This document shows, piece by piece, positions 1 through 4,470 of a stretch of DNA of 6,018 bases (the stretch's first letter is position 1; each line of letters begins with the position of its first letter). The stretch is taken from the NCBI GenBank assembly GCA_013298335.1, contig JAAFHI010000241.1, positions 1-6,018 on the forward strand, in the 5' to 3' direction. A program made the position numbers and the translations under genes. Source of the DNA: Actinomycetota bacterium (GTDB taxonomy: Bacteria; Acidobacteriota; Blastocatellia; Chloracidobacteriales; Chloracidobacteriaceae). The notes below the pieces were generated by a model, which worked only from the letters and a program-made list of their open reading frames with translations, searched no databases and was not told where the DNA came from.

Positions 1-87
1 CAGTTCCGTTTCAAAGGTCGCCGAGGCGTTCAACACCAGAATTTCGGCGGCGTCCTTGTAGTTGAGTTTCCTGAACAGTGGCGTCAT
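1..87 (-). CDS. Start of an unidentified gene downstream of purB (3'-truncated by window edge)
   Basis: An ATG at 87-85 opens a frame with no stop to the edge of the window, giving 29 residues that begin MTPLFRKLNYKDAAEILVLN. A clear Shine-Dalgarno, GAGGTG (99-94), sits six bases before this ATG, which fixes the start and makes this a real gene despite its short visible length. The start lies 21 bases after the purB stop, so it is probably co-transcribed and perhaps translationally coupled with purB. The visible part reads as a soluble N-terminus: a basic KLNYK stretch, then a hydrophobic beta-like ILVLN segment. There is no signal peptide. I do not recognise the product with confidence; it resembles the N-termini of short conserved hypothetical proteins, but too little is present to name a family. 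Confidence 0.72.
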   Translation of the reverse strand, partial: MTPLFRKLNYKDAAEILVLNASATFETEL

Positions 88-93
88 GGCGGT

Positions 94-99
94 CACCTC
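94..99 (-). promoter_or_regulatory. Shine-Dalgarno of the gene starting at 87
   Basis: GAGGTG read on the minus strand, with a six-base spacer (ACCGCC) to the ATG at 87-85. It lies wholly inside the 21-base gap after the purB stop codon and is what selects the start of the truncated downstream gene. Confidence 0.7.
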
Positions 100-108
100 G
101 TGGAAAAG

Positions 109-1404
109 TCAGTTCCCGAAGACTCGTTTGAAGACTTTTTCGACGTTTCGGAGCTGAACCTTGAGGTTGAACACGGCCTCGATGGATGCGGCTCCGAGGG
201 CGTTCACGATGTCGGCATCGGCCAGCACGAGCGTCCGGAAGTCGGCCTTTTCGTCCCACACCCGCAGGGCGTTGCGTTGAACCCATTCGTAGGCGGTTTC
301 GCGGGAAACGCCGTGGCGCGTCAGTTCGAGGAGTAGTTGTCCGGAAAAGGTCACGCCGCCGAGGCTTTCGAAGTTCTCCCGCATCCGGTCGGCGTCCACC
401 ACCAGACCCGCGGCCAGATCGGTCGCTTTGGCCAGCATGTAATCAATCAGGATGCTGCTGTCGGGGAGGATGACCCGTTCGACCGATGAATGGGAAATGT
501 CGCGTTCGTGCCAGAGGGCGATGTTTTCCATCGCGGCGGCGGCATTGCCGCGCAGCACCCGCGACAACCCGCAAAGCTGCTCGGCGGTAATCGGGTTGCG
601 CTTGTGGGGCATCGCCGACGAGCCTTTCTGGCCCTTCCCGAACGCTTCCCGCGCTTCCCGGACCTCGGTTCTCTGAAGATGCCGCACTTCGAGCGCGAAT
701 TTTTCGATTCCGGCGGCGATGAGCGCCAGGGTGTTCACGAACTCGGCGTAGCGGTCGCGCTGAATGACCTGCGTGGAAATCGGCGCGAAGGCGAGTCCGA
801 GCTTTTCGCAGACCCGTTCCTCGACTTCGGGGTCGAGGTGGGCAAAGGTCCCGACCGCGCCGGAGATTTTTCCGACCGCGACCGTTTTGCGGGCCTGAAC
901 CAGCCGTTCCCGATTCCGCAGGGTGTCGGCGTAGTAGAGCGCGAGGACCAGTCCGAACGTGGTCGGCTCGGCGTGGATGCCGTGGGTCCGGCCCATCATG
1001 ACCGTTTCCTGATGTTCGATGGCGCGCGCCTTCAGGGCCTCGGCAAAGGCGTCGAGGCGTTTCAGAAGGAGGTCGCAGGCGTCGCGCATGAGGAGCGCGT
1101 TGGCCGTGTCCACTACATCCGATGAAGTCAGACCGAAATGGACGTACCGCGAGGCTTCGCCGATGTTCTCGGCAAGGGCCGTTGTGAAGGCGATCACGTC
1201 GTGACGGGTGATTTTTTCGATTTCCAGAATGCGTTCCACCGAAAAGGCGGCTCTTTCCTGAATCTGGGAAAGTGCCTCGGTCGGAATCGTGCCCATTTCG
1301 GCGTGGACTTCGCACACGGCGATTTCGACGTCGAGCCATTTCTGGAATCGGCTGGTTTCGTTCCAGAGGGCCGTCATTGCGGGGAGGGAGTAGCGAGGAA
1401 TCAT
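109..1404 (-). CDS. purB: Adenylosuccinate lyase PurB
   Basis: Catalyses two fumarate-releasing steps: SAICAR to AICAR in de novo purine synthesis, and adenylosuccinate to AMP. The cytoplasmic enzyme of this fumarase/aspartase superfamily is a homotetramer. The 431-residue product has the expected length. Visible landmarks are the N-terminal MIPRYSLPAM, RHDV with His68, YVHFGLTSSDVVDT with His89 (88-100), GRTHGIHAEPTTFG with His141 (138-151), and the superfamily signature GSSAMPHKRNP at 261-271, which carries the catalytic serine loop. His68, His89 and His141 fall at the positions known for Bacillus subtilis PurB, which supports the ATG at 1404. A GTG-initiated extension to 1500 is in frame but would translate the repeat array and is rejected. 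No Shine-Dalgarno is seen: the leader immediately upstream is heptamer repeat. The stop is TGA at 109. The gene is intact, 123 bases after the hydrolase gene and 21 bases before the next start. Confidence 0.98.
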   Translation of the reverse strand: MIPRYSLPAMTALWNETSRFQKWLDVEIAVCEVHAEMGTIPTEALSQIQERAAFSVERILEIEKITRHDVIAFTTALAENIGEASRYVHFGLTSSDVVDTANALLMRDACDLLLKRLDAFAEALKARAIEHQETVMMGRTHGIHAEPTTFGLVLALYYADTLRNRERLVQARKTVAVGKISGAVGTFAHLDPEVEERVCEKLGLAFAPISTQVIQRDRYAEFVNTLALIAAGIEKFALEVRHLQRTEVREAREAFGKGQKGSSAMPHKRNPITAEQLCGLSRVLRGNAAAAMENIALWHERDISHSSVERVILPDSSILIDYMLAKATDLAAGLVVDADRMRENFESLGGVTFSGQLLLELTRHGVSRETAYEWVQRNALRVWDEKADFRTLVLADADIVNALGAASIEAVFNLKVQLRNVEKVFKRVFGN

Positions 1405-1411
1405 CGGAAAA

Positions 1412-1439
1412 ATTGAGAATTGAGAATTGAGAATTGAGA
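1412..1439 (+). repeat. Heptanucleotide tandem array, ATTGAGA x4
   Basis: Four perfect head-to-tail copies of ATTGAGA (1412-1418, 1419-1425, 1426-1432, 1433-1439) are followed by a degenerate GTGAGGG. The array starts only seven bases upstream of the purB start codon and takes the place where a Shine-Dalgarno would be expected. Its AT-rich composition contrasts with the GC-rich genes around it. Short heptamer arrays of this sort are known from intergenic regions of several bacterial phyla and change copy number by slippage. Confidence 0.9.
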
Positions 1440-1498
1440 GTGAGGGAACGGCAACTTCAGTCGGGGCACTCCGGGAAAACGGGCATTGTCCACATTTC

Positions 1499-1526
1499 AC
1501 TCTCCACTCTCAACTCTCCACTCTCA
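1499..1526 (+). repeat. Heptanucleotide tandem array, ACTCTCC/ACTCTCA
   Basis: Four heptamers alternate as ACTCTCC (1499-1505), ACTCTCA (1506-1512), ACTCTCC (1513-1519) and ACTCTCA (1520-1526); equally, this is two perfect copies of the 14-mer ACTCTCCACTCTCA. A partial ACTA follows and contains the TAG stop of the hydrolase gene (1530-1528, minus strand). Read on the opposite strand the units are TGAGAGT and GGAGAGT, related to the TTGAGA core of the other array, so the two arrays form an inverted pair. Confidence 0.88.
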
Positions 1527-1527
1527 A

Positions 1528-2325
1528 CTAAAGCTGAATCCAGTCCATCGGCCCTTTTGGAGGGGCGACCAGGACGCGGTCGTCCCAGTGATTGGCAAAC
1601 AGCGGATGACGCTGGTGCAGGGCATCGAGCGCGGCAAACCGGGCGATTTCGGGGTGGTTGTTCTGCTGGCTCAGGTGCGCGAGAACGATCCATTCGGCCT
1701 TGCCGTCGAAGTCTTCCGACAGGAATCCGGCCATCTGTTCGTTGGCGAGGTGGCCGCGACGGCTGGCGATTCGCTGCTTCAATTCCCATGAATAAGGGCC
1801 GGTCTTGAGCATGTCGCGGTCGTGATTGGCTTCGAGGACGAGCGCGTCGCATCCGCCGAGGCGCTGCGCGACGTGCGCCGGGATGTAGCCGAGGTCGGTC
1901 ACGACGGCGAATTTCACCCCGCCCGCCTCGACCGTGAAGAGCAGGGGATCGGCGGCGTCGTGGGGAACGCTGACCGGCGTGACCTTGGCGTCGCCGATTT
2001 CGATGGGCTGCCCGGCGTGGAGCGGTTCGCCCCAGTTGACCGTGGCGTGGTCCTTTTCGGTCAGCCGTCCGCAGTGTCGCGTCCGGTCGGCGATGTGGAC
2101 GGTCGTCCCGAGCTGGCGCGAAAGGACCGGCATGCCGCCGATGTGGTCACCGTGCTCGTGGGTGATGAGAATGGCGTCGAGTTTTGACGGGTCAAACCCG
2201 GCTTCACGCATCCGGCGAACGGTTTCCCGGGCCGACATCCCGCAGTCGATCAGGATCGCCGCGTGGTCGGTAACGACGAGGGTCGCGTTGCCGCTACTCC
2301 CACTGCCGAGAAGGGTAAAGCGCAT
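1528..2325 (-). CDS. WalJ/YycJ-type metallo-beta-lactamase-fold hydrolase
   Basis: The 265-residue protein has the full metallo-beta-lactamase fold of the WalJ (YycJ/VicX) group. It opens with MRFTLLGSGSSGN, the family's usual N-terminus, supporting the ATG at 2325 although no Shine-Dalgarno precedes it. The metal-binding signature THEHGDH places His56, His58, Asp60 and His61; PHDA gives His122, VTDLG gives Asp144 and EANHD gives His168. Group-typical stretches follow: GPYSWELKQRI (176-186), GHLAN (His192) and AHLSQQNNHPE (216-226). There is no signal peptide, so it acts in the cytoplasm. WalJ proteins bind two metals, and Bacillus members have been linked to nuclease activity and DNA repair; in Firmicutes the gene sits with walRK, which is not seen here, so a WalRK-linked role cannot be inferred. 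The gene lies 45 bases after the M16 peptidase gene and 123 bases before purB. Its stop codon is at the edge of a heptamer array. Confidence 0.93.
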   Translation of the reverse strand: MRFTLLGSGSSGNATLVVTDHAAILIDCGMSARETVRRMREAGFDPSKLDAILITHEHGDHIGGMPVLSRQLGTTVHIADRTRHCGRLTEKDHATVNWGEPLHAGQPIEIGDAKVTPVSVPHDAADPLLFTVEAGGVKFAVVTDLGYIPAHVAQRLGGCDALVLEANHDRDMLKTGPYSWELKQRIASRRGHLANEQMAGFLSEDFDGKAEWIVLAHLSQQNNHPEIARFAALDALHQRHPLFANHWDDRVLVAPPKGPMDWIQL

Positions 2326-2347
2326 CGTGGTTCAGAAACTACATGAA

Positions 2348-2367
2348 GGATGTGACGTGGAACATCC
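2348..2367 (-). other. Small hairpin in the peptidase-hydrolase gap
   Basis: GGATGT and ACATCC form a six-base-pair perfect stem around an eight-base loop inside the 45-base gap between the M16 stop (2371) and the hydrolase start (2325). The minus-strand sequence after it is TTCATGTAG, with no U-run, so it is not a convincing terminator. It could be chance or a weak processing element. Confidence 0.25.
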
Positions 2368-2370
2368 GTG

Positions 2371-3657
2371 TTAATTGGGAATGGAAAGCCATTCGGGCTT
2401 CAGGGCGTTACGGCCAAGTCGTCCCAGCGCCAAGCCGGAAAGGGATCGTTCGGCAAAGATCTCCCGGGCGATCCGGGTGATGTCGGAATGGGTAACCCGG
2501 CTGATTTTCTTGCTGAGTTCCTTGACGCTAAAAAGCTGATTGAAAAGAACTTCCTGCTGCCCGTTGTGGTTCGCCCGGCTGGCGCTCGACTCCAGTCCCA
2601 GATTGAGGTTGGTCAGAAGCTGCATTTTGGCGAGCGACAGTTCTTCCTCGCTGAATTCCCCCCGGCAGAAGGTCCCGATCTCGCGAGTGATATGGGTGAC
2701 CGTCCGTTTGACGTTGCGCGGGGAGACCGCGGCGTAGACGGTGAAGCACCCGGCGTCCCGGTAGGACAGCACGTCGGTATAGACGTTGTAGGCCAGGCCT
2801 TCCTCTTCGCGGATCTTCTGAAACAGCCGTGAACTGAGGCCGCCGCCGAGAATCATCGAGAGCACATTGCAGGCAAACCGGTCCTCCGAGGCCAGCGAAG
2901 GGCAGGGGACGCCGAGGAACAGTTGGACCTGCTCGAAGTCGCGTTCGATGTTGACGGAAAATGTCGGCGCGCCGACAGGGGGCGCAACTTCTTCAATCTG
3001 TTCGATTTGTAGCTGTTTTCCGAAAGTTGCTTCGGCAAGCGTGACGACGGTTTCGCTCTCGAATCGTCCGGCCACCGAGACGACAATGTTCCCGGAGCGG
3101 TACAGGTGGGAGTGCCGGTCGCGCAGGCTTTCCGCGTTCAGCCCCTTGACCGACTTGCGGGTCCCCTCGATGGGGCGTCCCAGCGGATGCTTCGGGAAAA
3201 ACTGACCAAGGAACAATTCATAGGCGAGTTCGTCCGGCGTATCCTCGACCATTTTCATTTCTTCGAGAATGACGGTGCGTTCCCGCTCCATTTCGGTCGG
3301 GTCGAATTGGGGATTCGCGACCAGGTCGGAAACGAGGTCAAACGCCGTCGGCAGGTGTTCCGCCAGCGTTTGAATCTGGTAGCAGGTGCTCTCCATCATG
3401 GTGAAGGCGTCCACGTTGCCGCCCAGCCGGTCGCTTTCGATGGCGATCTGACGGGCCGTCCGATGGCGCGTACCCTTAAACAGCATGTGCTCGATGAAGT
3501 GCGAAATGCCGTTCAGCCCGACCGGCTCATGCCTCGCCCCGGTGCGGACCCAGATCGAGACGGCCACGGAATTGACGTGCGGCATCGGCTCGGTGATGAC
3601 GGTGAGTCCGTTGGGAAGGACGGTGCGGGCGAGTCTGGAGGGCGCGGTTCGGGGCAT
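2371..3657 (-). CDS. M16B-family zinc metallopeptidase (processing-peptidase type)
   Basis: The 428-residue protein is a full-length M16B peptidase of the bacterial group related to the beta subunit of mitochondrial processing peptidase (YmxG-like). The inverted zinc motif HFIEH lies at residues 53-57 (His53, catalytic Glu56, His57). The third ligand is a glutamate of VILEEMKMVEDTPDE, around residues 132-133, at the usual spacing. The surrounding HMLFKGTRHRTA and DRLGGNVDAFTMMESTCY are also typical. The second, non-catalytic half carries GGGLSSRLFQKIREEEGLAY (271-290), the conserved substrate-side Arg/Tyr region. No signal peptide is visible, so a cytoplasmic protein is expected; substrates are unknown. 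The frame also allows a TTG start two codons earlier (3663); the ATG at 3657 is preferred because neither has a Shine-Dalgarno. It starts 96 bases after the secreted-protein gene, just behind a perfect palindrome, and ends 45 bases before the hydrolase gene. Confidence 0.95.
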   Translation of the reverse strand: MPRTAPSRLARTVLPNGLTVITEPMPHVNSVAVSIWVRTGARHEPVGLNGISHFIEHMLFKGTRHRTARQIAIESDRLGGNVDAFTMMESTCYQIQTLAEHLPTAFDLVSDLVANPQFDPTEMERERTVILEEMKMVEDTPDELAYELFLGQFFPKHPLGRPIEGTRKSVKGLNAESLRDRHSHLYRSGNIVVSVAGRFESETVVTLAEATFGKQLQIEQIEEVAPPVGAPTFSVNIERDFEQVQLFLGVPCPSLASEDRFACNVLSMILGGGLSSRLFQKIREEEGLAYNVYTDVLSYRDAGCFTVYAAVSPRNVKRTVTHITREIGTFCRGEFSEEELSLAKMQLLTNLNLGLESSASRANHNGQQEVLFNQLFSVKELSKKISRVTHSDITRIAREIFAERSLSGLALGRLGRNALKPEWLSIPN

Positions 3658-3672
3658 CGGCAATCAAGCAAT

Positions 3673-3698
3673 CAGGGCAGCCGGTACCGGCTGCCCTG
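3673..3698 (-). terminator. Perfect 26-bp palindrome before the M16 gene (possible terminator or leader hairpin)
   Basis: An 11-bp perfect stem with arm CAGGGCAGCCG, a GTAC tetraloop and the exact reverse arm; because the loop is self-complementary the whole 26 bases are palindromic. In the minus-strand transcript the GC-rich hairpin comes 55 bases after the secreted-protein stop (3754) and 15 bases before the M16 ATG (3657). The following ATTGCTTGATTG is only moderately U-rich, so intrinsic termination is possible but not classical. Alternatives are an mRNA-stabilising 3' end for the upstream genes, an attenuating leader for the peptidase, a dimeric protein-binding site, or one copy of a dispersed palindromic repeat. 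The palindrome itself is certain; its role is not. Confidence 0.55.
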
Positions 3699-3753
3699 CG
3701 GGTTCAAGGTGAATTTTCCTTTGTAGCGCGTGTTTCCGGGGTTCGCCAAGCCT

Positions 3754-4452
3754 TTACAGCGAAAAGATCGTGGCCTTGGTGAATTTGATCCGGATGATGG
3801 TGCTCTGCTGGAGGTTGATGTCGTTGCCCTTGGTCAGCAGGACGCCCGCCCCTAAACCGCCGCCAAGGGTTCCGGCTGCCGCGCCTGCGCCACCGCCGCC
3901 GAGTCCGATGACGCCGGCGCCGATACCGCCCAGCCAGCCGCCGTTGATGGCGTTGTGTACGGTGCGACCGCCGCTGTGGCCTGCGGAAAGTTTTCCGTCC
4001 TTGTCGGCCTTCAACCTGGCTTCATTCCGGTAATCATCAGCCGAAACCACCACGGTTGGGATGGTCTGCGTGCCGAGGTCGGTTACCGCCGTGTCAAAGA
4101 CAATCTTCAGGTTGGCCGCCCGCTGCCCGATTTTAGCCGAGGTGATTTCGGCAATGTGGCCGCGAAATTCGGTGCCCCTCGGCAGGACCAGCTTCCCATC
4201 CACCCGAATGGATTCCTTTAACTGGGCGATGACTTCGTCCCCGACCTGATTCATCTTGGTATTGATGGGAGTGAGAAGTTCGAGTTGCACCTGGGTGCCT
4301 TGCGCAACCGTGGCGGTGTCGCTGGTGGGCTGCTGCGTTCCCGGGCGCGGCTGCGTTGGGGGATCATTCGTACTCTGCGCGTTAACATAACCCGTTGCCA
4401 ACAAAAGGCAAACGGCAAGAAATAAAAGGCGGTGTCGGTGTCGGTGCATCAT
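3754..4452 (-). CDS. Exported glycine-rich protein with a VirB10/TrbI-like beta domain (function unknown)
   Basis: A 232-residue protein with a Sec signal peptide: basic MMHRHRHR, hydrophobic LLFLAVCLLLATGY, and likely cleavage after VNA (residue 25). No lipobox is seen. A Thr/Pro/Gln-rich spacer (26-48) leads to a beta-rich domain (50-140) with GTQVQLELLTPIN, VGDEVIAQL, LVLPRGTEFRGHI and IGQRAANLKIVFD. A glycine tract spans about 171-204, and a final strand-like segment runs QQSTIIRIKF (215-224). This order of strands with VLPRGT-x3-GHI recalls the C-terminal domain of VirB10/TrbI, though no other secretion gene is present, so I infer only a fold-level resemblance and an envelope or periplasmic location. 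The start is the ATG at 4452, eight bases after a strong GGAGG; an ATG at 4467 is in frame but lies upstream of that site. It begins 18 bases after the PATAN-J gene, so coupling with it is likely. Confidence 0.87.
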   Translation of the reverse strand: MMHRHRHRLLFLAVCLLLATGYVNAQSTNDPPTQPRPGTQQPTSDTATVAQGTQVQLELLTPINTKMNQVGDEVIAQLKESIRVDGKLVLPRGTEFRGHIAEITSAKIGQRAANLKIVFDTAVTDLGTQTIPTVVVSADDYRNEARLKADKDGKLSAGHSGGRTVHNAINGGWLGGIGAGVIGLGGGGAGAAAGTLGGGLGAGVLLTKGNDINLQQSTIIRIKFTKATIFSL

Positions 4453-4460
4453 CAAGTCAA

Positions 4461-4465
4461 CCTCC
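4461..4465 (-). promoter_or_regulatory. Strong Shine-Dalgarno deciding the start of the exported protein
   Basis: GGAGG on the minus strand, with an eight-base spacer (TTGACTTG) to the ATG at 4452-4450. It overlaps the second codon of the longer in-frame candidate starting at 4467, which therefore is not the likely start. It lies just after the TAA (4473-4471) of the preceding gene, an arrangement that favours translational coupling. Confidence 0.78.
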
Positions 4466-4470
4466 ATATC

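Larger units (their letters stand above)
1411..1529 (-). other. Long imperfect RNA stem-loop in the hydrolase-purB gap
   Basis: In the minus-strand transcript the segment 1529-1498 can pair with 1442-1411. Of 32 positions, 26 are Watson-Crick, 4 are G-U and 2 are G-A mismatches. The 55-base loop is 1497-1443. The arms are built from the two heptamer arrays, which are inverted relative to each other. The 5' arm begins inside the TAG stop of the hydrolase gene and the 3' arm ends six bases before the purB ATG, so the structure fills the gap. The stem is weak (A-U and G-U rich) and is not followed by a U-run, so it does not look like an intrinsic terminator. It may protect a processed mRNA end, modulate purB translation, or simply be a by-product of the repeats. 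Pairing was scored by eye, without an energy calculation. Confidence 0.55.

Noticed and set aside
490..1125. 211-codon open frame on the plus strand inside purB
   Set aside because: Antisense shadow of a highly conserved gene; the product has no family features.
443..1339. 298-codon open frame on the minus strand overlapping purB
   Set aside because: It is an off-frame shadow of purB, rich in Arg/Gly/Pro/His low-complexity sequence as expected from GC-rich codons, with no recognisable domain.
1405..1500. A 32-codon N-terminal extension of PurB from a GTG at 1500
   Set aside because: It would translate the heptamer array (LSILNSQFSIF), has no recognisable ribosome site, and the ATG at 1404 gives the family's N-terminus with His68/His89/His141 in register with Bacillus PurB.
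1412..1526. Repeats in the purB leader as a CRISPR-like array
   Set aside because: Units are seven bases, contiguous and without spacers.
1498..1530. TTGAGA repeats read on the minus strand as sigma-70 -35 boxes for purB
   Set aside because: The match comes from the repeat unit itself and no convincing -10 element stands at the right distance.
2326..2370. Intrinsic terminator between the M16 and hydrolase genes
   Set aside because: The only hairpin has a six-pair stem with an eight-base loop and no U-run in the transcript direction.
3658..3663. TTG start for the M16 peptidase two codons upstream
   Set aside because: It has no better ribosome site than the ATG at 3657 and adds only two residues; ATG is preferred, but TTG cannot be excluded.
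3106..3726. 206-codon open frame on the plus strand across the M16 gene
   Set aside because: Antisense shadow that ends within the palindrome/intergenic gap; composition fits a codon-bias artefact.
4453..4467. ATG at 4467 as start of the exported protein
   Set aside because: The strong GGAGG lies downstream of this ATG, and starting at 4452 gives a normal signal peptide.
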